A DNA stretch of 64,000 nt from Nocardia paucivorans NBRC 100373 (GTDB taxonomy: Bacteria > Actinomycetota > Actinomycetes > Mycobacteriales > Mycobacteriaceae). Position numbers and translations under genes: made by a program. Shown here piece by piece: positions 34,104 to 42,828 of this stretch. Position 1 is the first letter of the stretch. Every line of letters starts with the position of its first letter. The notes beneath the pieces were generated by a model. It saw only the letters and a list, made by a program, of their open reading frames with translations, was not told the DNA's origin and did no database searches. The stretch is taken from NCBI RefSeq assembly GCF_000308675.1, contig NZ_BAGE01000060.1, positions 1-64,000 on the forward strand, given 5' to 3'.

Positions 34104-34949
34104 GTGCTCAGAGCCGACGAATCAGCAGTACGACCGGTTTCGTCCGCGCGACCGGCCGGCCGCGCGAAACACTTCCGGTTCGCGCGCCGCGCCACCCTGG
34201 GCCGGTCGCTGCGTCTGCTGAACAGTTTCCGTTTCGAACAGACCGACCCCGCGCGGTTCTACGGCGGGCTCGCCGCGGACAGCGCGGCCATGATCGGCGA
34301 TTTCTATACCGATATCACCGGCCGCGAGCTGGCGGGGGCGACGGTTCTCGATGTCGGCGGCGGACCGGGCTATTTCGCCGACGAGTTCACGCGGGCCGGT
34401 GCCCGTTATATCCCGGTCGAACCGGACCCGTCCGAAATGCACGCCGCGGGCCTGTCGATCCCCGGCACGGTCCGCGGCTCCGGGATGGCGCTGCCGTTCC
34501 GCGACGACGCGGTGGACATCTGCTTCTCGTCGAATGTGGCCGAACATGTCCCGGACCCTTGGCTGATGGCCGATGAGATGGTCCGGGTGACGCGCCCCGG
34601 TGGACTGATCGTACTGTCCTATACGGTGTGGCTGGGCCCCTTCGGGGGCCATGAAACCGGCCCCTGGCACTATTTCGGCGGGGAATACGCGGCGCGGAGA
34701 TATCGGCGCAAGCACGGACACGAACCCAAGAACCGCTTCGGTGTCTCCATGTTCGCGGTTCGGGCCGTGGATGGTCTGCGCTGGGCCGCGCGCAGCTCGG
34801 CCCGGGTCCATCTCACGTTTCCCCGATACCACCCGCGCTGGGCGTGGTGGTTGGTCCGTATCCCACCGCTCCGCGAGCTACTCGTGAGCAATCTTGTGGT
34901 AATCGCCGGCAAACCACCACGGGATGCCGCGGACCCGCGTTCCGATTAG
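34104..34949 (+). CDS. SAM-dependent methyltransferase (Rv0224c-like)
   Basis: 281 residues from GTG. The SAM-binding loop is ATVLDVGGGPGYFADEFTRAGARYIPVEPDPSEM near residues 78-111, with VRGSGMALPFRDDAVDICFSSNVAEHVPDP and VTRPGGLIVLSYTVW as the later motifs of methyltransferase-11 proteins. The C-terminal part is basic and amphipathic (WAWWLVRIPPLRELLVSN), compatible with membrane contact. It is divergent from the GT4 gene across about 100 bp and overlaps a convergent small ORF by 4 bp. In M. tuberculosis this gene is next to the same glycosyltransferase. The acceptor is unknown; a glycolipid or sugar is plausible. Confidence 0.84.
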   Translation: MLRADESAVRPVSSARPAGRAKHFRFARRATLGRSLRLLNSFRFEQTDPARFYGGLAADSAAMIGDFYTDITGRELAGATVLDVGGGPGYFADEFTRAGARYIPVEPDPSEMHAAGLSIPGTVRGSGMALPFRDDAVDICFSSNVAEHVPDPWLMADEMVRVTRPGGLIVLSYTVWLGPFGGHETGPWHYFGGEYAARRYRRKHGHEPKNRFGVSMFAVRAVDGLRWAARSSARVHLTFPRYHPRWAWWLVRIPPLRELLVSNLVVIAGKPPRDAADPRSD

Positions 34950-35239
34950 CGGGCGAACCGGGCGCGCCACCCGCCCCGAACGACGCCGTCCGGCCGGGTC
35001 CACGGTGATTCCTGGATGGCGAGACCAACCGTCTCGAGGGTGGTCAACCCCACTCGATCCGCCAGGTGCCCGACGACCACGACCGCCTCGGCCGCCTGCA
35101 TAGCGGCCATGGCCTGTTCCGTGGTCAGTGTCCGACCGGGTAGGAAGGACACGACCCAACCGCCGCTGCCAACGCTTTTCGCCTGATGCTCGGTCTGGTC
35201 ACTGGTCATCAACGACCGGTCGATCACGTGCACCGCCAT
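34946..35239 (-). CDS. Small hypothetical protein
   Basis: 97 residues, starting MAVHVIDRSLMTSDQTEHQA. The ATG is preceded by GGGAGAGG, a good ribosome-binding site, which favours it over longer in-frame options. A conserved-looking centre (WVVSFLPGRTLTTEQAMAAMQAAEAV) and a short hydrophobic stretch are seen. I recognise no family. It overlaps the end of the methyltransferase gene by 4 bp, tail to tail, and lies at the edge of a lower-GC, gene-poor region. Confidence 0.5.
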   Translation of the reverse strand: MAVHVIDRSLMTSDQTEHQAKSVGSGGWVVSFLPGRTLTTEQAMAAMQAAEAVVVVGHLADRVGLTTLETVGLAIQESPWTRPDGVVRGGWRARFAR

Positions 35240-35651
35240 GAACGCCTCTCCCAACACGGAAATCGGTTCGGTGGATGGAGCGAGCTGATATGTGGCCAAC
35301 AGCATCCCTCCGCCAGCAACAAAACGCAATAGTGCGTTCTGCGAAAAGCGAACCGAGAGGTTGGGTTTCGGGGCGAGCGGGCCTCGAATCCAGCAAACAT
35401 CGGGGTTTGCCGAGCGTATGCATGCGGGTGCCCGCAAATATCCTCATACCACACCGGGAGACCGGACACGAATGCGATCGCCATCGGCAAACCTTGGCGC
35501 ACAGGGTAATTCGCCGAGAATTCCGCAGACGGACACGCCCGTACGGAAAACCGACGAGCGCACACAGAACACACCGCCGGACATCGGCGACGGCCGGCTC
35601 ACCGCCACCGGATAACGGCAGGTATGTGAAAGCCCCCTTACCGAAACAGGG
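35240..35651. other. Gene-poor, lower-GC region
   Basis: About 412 bp without a convincing gene on either strand; overlapping ORFs here have irregular codon use and no ribosome-binding sites. It should contain the promoter of the 97-residue ORF. Base composition is less GC-rich than the flanking genes, which may mark foreign or decayed DNA. No transposase remnant, tRNA or att-like repeat was recognised. Confidence 0.4.
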
Positions 35652-35861
35652 CTATTCGGCCGGAACCATCACCCGCAGAATCGAGTGCGACCCGCTCCCC
35701 GAATTCACCTCATCCACCACTCGCACCGACCATCCGGGCGGTAGCGCCGTCTGCAATCGCCCGGCCATCCGATGCAACGGCGAACTCACCGGCAGGTCCG
35801 CATCGGCCGCCACCACCGGCGGCACCGCACCCCGCTTCGCCCGGATATACCCATCGGCCAT
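35652..35861 (-). CDS. Small hypothetical protein
   Basis: 69 residues (MADGYIRAKRGAVPPVVAAD at the N-terminus, then PLHRMAGRLQTALPPGWSVRVVDEVNSGSGSHSILRVMVPAE). GAGAGGTGG upstream of the ATG is a strong ribosome-binding site. It has an amphipathic helix followed by a beta-rich end. No family is recognised. It lies alone, pointing toward the 97-residue ORF on the same strand with about 410 bp between. Confidence 0.5.
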   Translation of the reverse strand: MADGYIRAKRGAVPPVVAADADLPVSSPLHRMAGRLQTALPPGWSVRVVDEVNSGSGSHSILRVMVPAE

Positions 35862-36071
35862 GTTCCAACCACCTCTCGTGTGGTGATCAGCTCGGCGGGT
35901 CGCACTGCCCCCGAGATGAATCAGGGAAACAGGTCAAGTCGGTCGGTAACGGATCTCACGGTCGAGTGGAGCAGAACACGGGCCACATACGCTCACCCCT
36001 GGGCTCGACCATCGCTGCAGATGGGTTACCCAATGATGTTTCAGTTCAAACCACCCGATCGGAGACTACGT

Positions 36072-36111
36072 CGGTGCCGGCCCGCCATCACACCATGGCG
36101 GGCCGGCACCG
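36072..36111 (-). terminator. Strong hairpin terminator of the PEP carboxykinase gene
   Basis: Perfect 17-bp arms (CGGTGCCGGCCCGCCAT and its reverse complement) around a 6-nt loop, 11 bp after the PEP carboxykinase stop. There is no T tract, as is usual in actinomycetes. Confidence 0.75.
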
Positions 36112-36122
36112 AGGACCGGCTA

Positions 36123-37955
36123 TCAGGCCAGCCGCTGCTTGAGGGCCTCGAACTCGTCGCGCACGCCGGACGGCAGTTTGTCGCCGACGAACTCGAACCA
36201 CTCCTCGATCAGCGGGATTTCCGCGCGCCAATCCTCCACGTCGACCTTCAGCGCCTCGTCGACATCGGCGGGATCGACGTCCAGACCCTCCAGATCCAAC
36301 TGGGCGGCGGTGGGAACATTCCCGATGGGGGTGCGCTCGGCCTCGGCCGTACCCTCGATCCGACCGATGATCCACTCCAGCACCCGAGAGTTCTCGCCGA
36401 AGCCCGGCCACAGGAACCGGCCGTCCTCACCACGGCGGAACCAGTTCACGTAGAAGATCTTCGGCAGCTTGGCCGCATCGGCGTTCTTGCCGACATTGAT
36501 CCAGTGGCCGAGGTAGTCGCCCACGTGGTAGCCCATGAACGGCAGCATGGCCATCGGGTCGCGACGCACCGTACCCACCTTGCCCTCGGCCGCGGCGGTC
36601 TGCTCCGACGACAGCGTGGCGCCCATGAACACGCCGTGCTGCCAGTCGAACGACTCGGTGACCAGCGGAACCGTGGTCTTGCGCCGACCACCGAACAGAA
36701 TCGCCGAAATCGGCACACCCTGCGGGTCGTCCCATTCGGGGGCCAGGATCGGGCACTGCGACATCGGGGTGCAGTAACGCGAATTCGGGTGGGCGGCCGG
36801 CGTTTCGGTCTCCCCCGCGCGCCAGTCGTTGCCCCGCCAATCGATCAGATGCTCGGGTTCGCCCTCCAGGCCCTCCCACCAGACGTCGTTGTCGTCGGTG
36901 AGCGCGACATTGGTGTAGACGGTGTTACCGGCGTCCATGGTCGCCATGGCATTGGGGTTGGAGGAGCGGTTGGTGCCCGGCGCCACGCCGAAGAAGCCGT
37001 ACTCCGGGTTCACGGCGTAGAGGCGACCATCCTTGCCGAACCGCATCCAGGCGATATCGTCGCCGAGGGTTTCCGCACGCCACCCCGGAACCGTGGGCTG
37101 GATCATGGCGAGATTGGTCTTACCGCAGGCGCTCGGGAAGGCCGCCGCGATGTAGTACGCCTTGTTCTCCGGCGAGATCAGCTTCAGGATGAGCATGTGC
37201 TCGGCCAGCCAGCCCTCGTCGCGGGCCATGGCCGAGGCGATCCGCAGCGAGTAGCACTTCTTGCCGAGCAGGGCATTGCCGCCATAGCCGGAGCCGTAGC
37301 TCCAGATCTCGCGGTCCTCGGGAAAATGGGTGATGTACTTGGTCTCGTTGCACGGCCAGGGAACATCGGCCTGCCCCTCGGCCAACGGCGCGCCCACCGA
37401 ATGCAGCGCCTTCACGAAGGGCTTGTCCTTGCCCAACTTCTCCAGGGCGGCCTTACCCATCCGGGTCATCACCCGCATGGAGACCACGACGTACTCGGAG
37501 TCGGTGATCTCCACACCCAACTTGGGGTCCTCGGCGCCCAGGGGGCCCATGCAGAACGGCACCACGTACATGGTGCGCCCCTTCATCGAGCCGCGGTACA
37601 GCTCGGTCATGGTGGCGCGCATCTCGGCGGGATCGACCCAGTTGTTGGTGGGCCCGGCGTCCTCGGGTGACTTCGAGCATATGAAGGTGCGCGACTCCAC
37701 CCGGGCCACATCGGAGGGGTCGGACAGGGCGAGGAAGGAGTTCGGTTTCTTCTTCTCGTCGAGCTTCTTGAAGGTGCCCGCCGCCACCAGCTGCTCGGTC
37801 AGCCGGTTCCACTCCTCGTCGGAACCATCCGCCCAGACCACCCGGTCCGGCTGAGTGAGTTCGGCCACCTGCTGTACCCAGGCGAGCAGTTCACTGTGTT
37901 CGGTCGGCACGCTGCCGTCGGATCCACGAAGACCGGGAATGGTGGCTGAGGTCAT
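36123..37955 (-). CDS. pckG: Phosphoenolpyruvate carboxykinase (GTP)
   Basis: 610 residues, starting MTSATIPGLRGSDGSVPTEH; a longer in-frame option exists but lacks family similarity (mycobacterial enzyme about 606). The P-loop with the reactive Cys is AAFPSACGKTNLAMIQP, the guanine-binding segment VNPEYGFFGVAPGTN follows, and FGGRRKTTVPLV and WVNWFRR-type motifs (NWFRRGEDGRFLWPGFGENSR) confirm the GTP family. It converts oxaloacetate and GTP to PEP, CO2 and GDP, the entry to gluconeogenesis needed for growth on fatty acids. A 12-bp tandem repeat lies about 140 bp upstream, and a strong hairpin follows. Confidence 0.95.
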   Translation of the reverse strand: MTSATIPGLRGSDGSVPTEHSELLAWVQQVAELTQPDRVVWADGSDEEWNRLTEQLVAAGTFKKLDEKKKPNSFLALSDPSDVARVESRTFICSKSPEDAGPTNNWVDPAEMRATMTELYRGSMKGRTMYVVPFCMGPLGAEDPKLGVEITDSEYVVVSMRVMTRMGKAALEKLGKDKPFVKALHSVGAPLAEGQADVPWPCNETKYITHFPEDREIWSYGSGYGGNALLGKKCYSLRIASAMARDEGWLAEHMLILKLISPENKAYYIAAAFPSACGKTNLAMIQPTVPGWRAETLGDDIAWMRFGKDGRLYAVNPEYGFFGVAPGTNRSSNPNAMATMDAGNTVYTNVALTDDNDVWWEGLEGEPEHLIDWRGNDWRAGETETPAAHPNSRYCTPMSQCPILAPEWDDPQGVPISAILFGGRRKTTVPLVTESFDWQHGVFMGATLSSEQTAAAEGKVGTVRRDPMAMLPFMGYHVGDYLGHWINVGKNADAAKLPKIFYVNWFRRGEDGRFLWPGFGENSRVLEWIIGRIEGTAEAERTPIGNVPTAAQLDLEGLDVDPADVDEALKVDVEDWRAEIPLIEEWFEFVGDKLPSGVRDEFEALKQRLA

Positions 37956-38096
37956 GAAAACTCTCCTGAGACGGGCGGTTCTGCGGTGCCTCCGCCTTGG
38001 CCCATGGGCCCATGACCAGCGCGAACACACCGAGCGCCACCGTTGGCGGTAAGGCATCCGCCGCGGTCCGTCGAGTACGTCCCACGGTATAGGTGA

Positions 38097-38120
38097 CGTA
38101 CCGAGGGCCGTACCGAGGGC
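38097..38120. repeat. Two tandem copies of a 12-bp unit upstream of the PEP carboxykinase gene
   Basis: CGTACCGAGGGC occurs twice without a gap. It lies 142 bp upstream of the start codon, in about 293 bp of non-coding sequence that must hold the promoter. Head-to-tail copies roughly one helical turn apart suggest cooperative regulator binding. Confidence 0.5.
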
Positions 38121-38248
38121 GAAGCGGACGCCCAGGTTCCTGTTTAGAGGTTAACGCGATATGACGGCCCGTATGGAGTCGGGTTCCTTATCAATCCTCA
38201 TCAATAGCGGTAACAGGCCAATCAATAGGGGTGGACAGTCCAGTCCGG

Positions 38249-39763
38249 TTACGGGGTCGACCAGTGGTCGAGTGCGGTGAGATCGCGGGTGCAGGCCGCC
38301 AGACGACCCGGTTGATCGGCCGCCAGCCGACGCACCTGGGTCTCCAGTTCCGCTACCCGCCGATCGACATCGACCATACGCTCGGCGGCATTGCGCACCA
38401 CCCGATCGGCCAGGGCCGTCTCCGCCTCCACCAGGGCCGTCGCCGCCCGCTGCTCGAGCTGGGCCTTGATACCGGCAATGACATCGGTCACCCATTGCCG
38501 CAGATGGTTGCGATCGGCCAGCCGGCTGCGCGCCCGCACCACCCAGGCGGCCGCACCGGCCCCCAACAACAACGCGACCGGGACACTCGCCACATCCAGG
38601 GCGGGCACCAGCGCCAACGGCGACACCACCAGCCGACCCAGACCGACGCCCGCCGAGGCGCCGAGAGCGATCATCAAGTGATCTTCGACCCCTCGCCGGC
38701 GCGGCTCCGGGTCCGGGCCGACGGTCGGGGCGGGATCCCGACGTACACCGACGGAATCCTCCGCCGCCGGGTCCACCCGGACGGCCAATTCGACCAGCCG
38801 TTGCTCGATATCGTCGTCGACCTCGACGGTCAGCTCGTTCACTGCCCGCTGTAGCCACGCCGGATAGCCGCGTTGTTCGGCACGGCCCAATCGGTCGAGT
38901 TCCGCTCGGGCCGCCGTATGCAATGCGCGGACCCGGGCGCCGACATCGGTCAGCAGATCCACCCGCGCCAGGTTCAGTTGGGCGCGCAGGGTGGACATGG
39001 CCGCCGCCCGACCGCCGTCCCGTTCGGCCAACAACCGCATCCGCTCCTCGCGCAGCCGATTCACCCGAGTATCCGAACCCAGCTCGGCCTGCTGCTCCAG
39101 AATCCGCTGTCTGGTGTCCGCGACGACCCGGGCGACCACCGCGGCCGCGCGATCCTCGTTCGGAACGGGAGTCTCGGCGGTCAGCGCAACCAACCGGGCG
39201 TGCAACAGTCCCAGCCCGGAACGGTCGAGCAGTGCCGAATCACCCGACGTTCGGGCCACGGACGCCAGCCGGGCGGATACCGGGACGATGTCGTGGTCGC
39301 ATCCGGCGGCGGCGAGCAGCGCCCGATCCCGGTCCAGCACCGCCCGCCAATCCTGATGGGCGTGGATACCGTTCATGGCAACCACCGCCCGCACCCCATC
39401 GGCGCGCAATCGCCGTAATATGGCCAGCTCACCCTCGCCGAGCACGGCGCCCGCGTCGAGCAGCAGCAATACCACCGCAGCACCCGCGGCCGGCTCGATG
39501 GCGCCCGGTTCGATGACCGCCACGCTCAGATCGACCCGCGGTTCGAATCGCGCCAACTCGGTGCGCAACAGGGTGGTGTTCGCATCATCGGGTCCGATCA
39601 CCTGCACCGTCGAAGCGACACCCGGCCCCTTCAGGGCCTGTAACAGAGCCATACCCTGCGGATTCCAGCGCTGCACCACAGCCGCCACGGCCTCCGGCAC
39701 CAGCGCCGGTGCGACCGGGTCGGTGGGAGCCGACCCATGGTCGGCCGGGTCAGAGTCCGACAC
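38249..39763 (-). CDS. Dynamin-like membrane protein with degenerate GTPase motifs (Rv0210-like)
   Basis: 504 residues. The N-terminal half looks like a GTPase domain that has lost its motifs: the P-loop position reads GPDDANTT at residues 57-64 (no GK) and the NKxD position reads NGIH at 131-134. Long helices follow (residues 200-330), then a pair of hydrophobic segments at 362-384 and 388-410 and a final helical region with heptad character (RVAELETQVRRLAADQ). This layout resembles bacterial dynamin-like proteins such as IniA/IniC. It overlaps the preceding gene by 14 bp. The pair corresponds to Rv0209-Rv0210, of unknown function. Confidence 0.65.
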   Translation of the reverse strand: MSDSDPADHGSAPTDPVAPALVPEAVAAVVQRWNPQGMALLQALKGPGVASTVQVIGPDDANTTLLRTELARFEPRVDLSVAVIEPGAIEPAAGAAVVLLLLDAGAVLGEGELAILRRLRADGVRAVVAMNGIHAHQDWRAVLDRDRALLAAAGCDHDIVPVSARLASVARTSGDSALLDRSGLGLLHARLVALTAETPVPNEDRAAAVVARVVADTRQRILEQQAELGSDTRVNRLREERMRLLAERDGGRAAAMSTLRAQLNLARVDLLTDVGARVRALHTAARAELDRLGRAEQRGYPAWLQRAVNELTVEVDDDIEQRLVELAVRVDPAAEDSVGVRRDPAPTVGPDPEPRRRGVEDHLMIALGASAGVGLGRLVVSPLALVPALDVASVPVALLLGAGAAAWVVRARSRLADRNHLRQWVTDVIAGIKAQLEQRAATALVEAETALADRVVRNAAERMVDVDRRVAELETQVRRLAADQPGRLAACTRDLTALDHWSTP

Positions 39764-40883
39764 TGCTCATCCGCTCCCACATGCGCATATACCCGTTGTG
39801 CACCCGCAGTGCGGCGCGTCGGGCCGCGGGTGACATATCCCCCGCGACAACGGCGCGCCAGCGGGTGGCCCGGGCCAAGGCCTCATCCGCGTCCGCGGGC
39901 GCGGGCCCGGCGTAACCGGCAGCCAGATGGGCAACCTCGGGATGGACCAATCCGGCGCACAGACCCAACCAATGCGCCTCGTCACCGGCCAGATAGTCGC
40001 TCAACAACTCCCGGGCCCGACCACCGGAGCCGGGAACGGACCGCGCCGCCAGCCGCGCCAACTCGTCGAGCAGTTCACCGGCACGCCGGGACGACACCTG
40101 TTCGTAGCGGGCGTGCAGCAGTCGGTTCAGCGGGTCGACCGCGCTGGCCGCGTGCATGATCTGCAGCAGTGCCCGATCGGAGAGATCGGGCTGGTGGCGT
40201 AGGGCGGTGAGGGCACAACTCACCCCGTACAGATCCCATCTGTGCAACAGTTCTTCCCGTTCGGCGGTATCCGGTCCCACCGAGGGAGCGGTGAACACCT
40301 CGGGTGAGATGGCCAATCCCGGACCGGCGTCGATATGACGGCGCAGAACGGCCAGGTCGGCATCGCTCACCGTGCCTGCCTTGGTGCGCACCGCCAGCGA
40401 TGCCACCAGCGGAAACACCGGTAAACGCAGTTCCCGGCCGTACCGTTCGGCCGCAGCGACGGCATCGGCCCATCCTGCGCCGAGGGCATCGGCCTTGTTC
40501 AGCACGACGAGCGCGCGATCCGACGGCACCGATTCGAGCGCCTGCCGATCCGCCGGGGTCGGCGCACCGGCCAGGACATAGACGACGAGATCCCCGTCGA
40601 GTCGCGGGGCGGGTGTTCCGGGCTCGTCGACCGGCTCGGTTTCCACCGCCGACAGCAATGTCAGCGCCTGACGCACCGTGGTCCGACCGGAGCGGGCCCG
40701 GCCCGCCACCTGGATCCGCGGCGGCGTACGCAGGCGTCGAATGGCCTCGGCGACCTGCCGGCCGATCATCGGATCGGACCCCCCACCCCGGCTCAGCACC
40801 TCCACCAGCTCTTCCAGTTGATCACGGCCCTGATCCGGGGCCTGCCGGTCGAGCATGTTCACATCCGATCCACTGACTGTCAC
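39750..40883 (-). CDS. Dynamin-like GTPase-related protein (Rv0209-like)
   Basis: 377 residues. The Walker A region is VAGRARSGRTTVRQAL (residues 59-74), where the usual GK[ST] is G66-R67-T68, so the catalytic Lys is Arg. The base-recognition motif LVVLNKADALG (NKAD at 129-132) is intact, while the DxxG motif is not evident. The remaining two thirds are helical, with PVFPLVASLAVRTKAG after the G domain. It is the first gene of a two-gene unit with the protein at 38249. A membrane-remodelling partner pair is inferred from architecture only. Confidence 0.65.
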   Translation of the reverse strand: MTVSGSDVNMLDRQAPDQGRDQLEELVEVLSRGGGSDPMIGRQVAEAIRRLRTPPRIQVAGRARSGRTTVRQALTLLSAVETEPVDEPGTPAPRLDGDLVVYVLAGAPTPADRQALESVPSDRALVVLNKADALGAGWADAVAAAERYGRELRLPVFPLVASLAVRTKAGTVSDADLAVLRRHIDAGPGLAISPEVFTAPSVGPDTAEREELLHRWDLYGVSCALTALRHQPDLSDRALLQIMHAASAVDPLNRLLHARYEQVSSRRAGELLDELARLAARSVPGSGGRARELLSDYLAGDEAHWLGLCAGLVHPEVAHLAAGYAGPAPADADEALARATRWRAVVAGDMSPAARRAALRVHNGYMRMWERMSSVGL

Positions 40884-41035
40884 CGTGGGTACTCACCCCC
40901 TGTTTCCGGTGCGCATTCTTTCAGAAGGCACCTCGGAAAGGGCGGCGACGGTCGAGCGACGAGATCGCAACGGATCGGGCCGTACACCTCACTCCCGGAC
41001 GCACTTCGATCGTCTGCCCCGGATATAGGCGCGGT

Positions 41036-41818
41036 TCACGCCCCGGTGACGTATTTGTTGACGGTGCGCACCGCCCAATTCGGTGAATACTTCGCCACCG
41101 TGGCCAATAGTTTGGCCTGGGTGCCGATCTCGTAGTGCACCCTGGGCAACCGTCCCGGTTTGCGAGTCGCCCGCCAGATACCGGACGCCACGTCCTCGGC
41201 GGTCAACCGCACCCCCAGGGAGCGGGTCGATCCCGTTTCCAGACCGCGCACCATCGCCGTCGCGACGAACAGCGGCCAGATGGCGATCACCCGGATGTCA
41301 TGGCGCCGCCATTCCAGATCCAACGCCTCGGTGAGGCTTTTGACCGCCGATTTGGTTGCGGCGTAGGTGGCGAGCTCGGGTTGACCGTAGATCGCCGAGG
41401 CCGAACACAGGTTCACCAGCTGAGCGCCGGGGGTGTCCCGCAGATAGGGAAACGCGGCATGGCAGCCGGTGACGACCCCACCCAGGTTGATGTCGATCAT
41501 GGCCCGGTGCTCCGCGAGTTCCAGGGACTCGAACGGGCCCGCGCGCAGAATCCCGGCATTGTTCACCAGGATGTCGAGTCGGGCGTAATCGGTGTGGAAC
41601 TCGCGCAGCCGTTCGGTCCAATGGGTGTCGTTGCTCACATCGAGCACCCCGGTGCTCACCGCACCGCCGTTGCGGGTGATCTCGGCGGAGAGCCTGCTCA
41701 GCCCCACCTCGTCGATATCGTATGCGCCGACGGCATAGCCCTGGGCGGCGAAGAGCAGCGCCGTGGCCCGGCCGATACCGGCCGCCGCACCCGTGATGAA
41801 CACCGTCGGCCTTCCCAT
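41036..41818 (-). CDS. Short-chain dehydrogenase/reductase
   Basis: 260 residues with full SDR motifs: FITGAAAGIGRATALLFAAQG (TGxxxGIG, residues 8-15), GVLDVSND (adenine pocket Asp), LVNNAGILRAGP (NNAG) and VNLCSASAIYGQPELATYAATKSAVKSL (catalytic Ser, Tyr-x3-Lys). The C-terminal extension RLPRVHYEIGTQAKLLATVAKYSPNWAVRTVNKYVTG is typical of envelope-lipid-associated SDRs (CmrA-like relatives), but the substrate is not known. It is divergent from trmB across 80 bp. Confidence 0.87.
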   Translation of the reverse strand: MGRPTVFITGAAAGIGRATALLFAAQGYAVGAYDIDEVGLSRLSAEITRNGGAVSTGVLDVSNDTHWTERLREFHTDYARLDILVNNAGILRAGPFESLELAEHRAMIDINLGGVVTGCHAAFPYLRDTPGAQLVNLCSASAIYGQPELATYAATKSAVKSLTEALDLEWRRHDIRVIAIWPLFVATAMVRGLETGSTRSLGVRLTAEDVASGIWRATRKPGRLPRVHYEIGTQAKLLATVAKYSPNWAVRTVNKYVTGA

Positions 41819-41898
41819 ACCGAGAGTCTAGGCATACCCATCGGCTGTGGTCCGGGCCCACGCGGGCCCATTCGCTGTGGACGGTCCCGTGCGGTGTG

Positions 41899-42828
41899 AT
41901 GTCGGCAATGCTGGACAATGGAGACGTGAACGCCGCCGTGAACCCAACCTCCGAGTCACGTCCGGTATCGCCTTCCACCGCGTCAGCGCTGAGCGATACC
42001 GCGACACCCGACGCCGATACCCCATCGGTGTCGATGGCCTCGGCGACCGACACGGACGGCGCCCGGCCCACGCGAAACCGTGGGGCGGTCGGCGACCACG
42101 GCGCTCGGCGACTGCGCACCGGCTCTCGTCTGTATCCCCGGGTCACCAGCTTCCGCTCCCGGCGCGGCGCACTCACCCCCAACCAGCAGAAATCCTGGGA
42201 CCGGACCTGGCCGTCGGTCGGCCGCGAGGTGGCCGACGAACCACTCGACGCCGCGGCCTGGTTCGGCCGCGAGGCCCCGCTGGTCATCGAGATCGGCTGC
42301 GGTACCGGAACCGCCACCGCGGCCATGGCCCAGGCCGAACCGCATCTGAACCTCATCGGCATCGAGGTGTATCAGCCCGGCCTCGCCCAATTGGTACAGC
42401 TGATCGAACGCGAGCAGATCGGTAACATTCGCCTGCTGCGCGGGGATGCCGTGGATGTGCTGGAGAATATGATTGCTCCCGGATCGCTGACCGGGGTTCG
42501 GGTCTTCTTCCCCGATCCCTGGCCCAAGGCCCGGCATCACAAGCGTCGGTTACTACAACCGGCGACCGTCGCGCTGATCGCCGACCGGTTGCGCCCCGGC
42601 GGCGTTTTGCACGTCGCCACCGACCATGCCGGTTACGCGGAGCACATCGCCGAGGTCGGCGCGGCGGAACCCCTGCTCATCGGCCTCAACGAGACAACCG
42701 GCGGCGATAGCGACCGCTATCGTGAGACCGCACCGATAGGCTTCGAGCGCCCCGTGACCAAATTCGAGAACAAGGCACATCGCGCCGGTAGCGCCATCCA
42801 CGAGTTCATATGGGGCAAGATCGAATGA
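41899..42828 (+). CDS. trmB: tRNA (guanine46-N7)-methyltransferase TrmB
   Basis: About 309 residues. A GTG at 41896 and another at 41926 are alternative starts; the first 60 residues are Ser/Thr/Ala-rich and poorly conserved. The SAM-binding motif is LVIEIGCGTGTATAAMA, the second IGIEVYQPGLAQLV, and the family signature VFFPDPWPKARHHKRRL with its catalytic Asp is intact, with VLHVATDHAGYAEH later. It methylates G46 in the tRNA variable loop. The stop overlaps the NYN-domain gene (ATGATG), and mmpL3 follows, as in Rv0208c-Rv0207c-Rv0206c. Confidence 0.94.
   Translation: MSAMLDNGDVNAAVNPTSESRPVSPSTASALSDTATPDADTPSVSMASATDTDGARPTRNRGAVGDHGARRLRTGSRLYPRVTSFRSRRGALTPNQQKSWDRTWPSVGREVADEPLDAAAWFGREAPLVIEIGCGTGTATAAMAQAEPHLNLIGIEVYQPGLAQLVQLIEREQIGNIRLLRGDAVDVLENMIAPGSLTGVRVFFPDPWPKARHHKRRLLQPATVALIADRLRPGGVLHVATDHAGYAEHIAEVGAAEPLLIGLNETTGGDSDRYRETAPIGFERPVTKFENKAHRAGSAIHEFIWGKIE

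Noticed and set aside
35772..37670. 632-codon + strand frame
   Set aside because: Antisense to PEP carboxykinase, whose motifs are complete.
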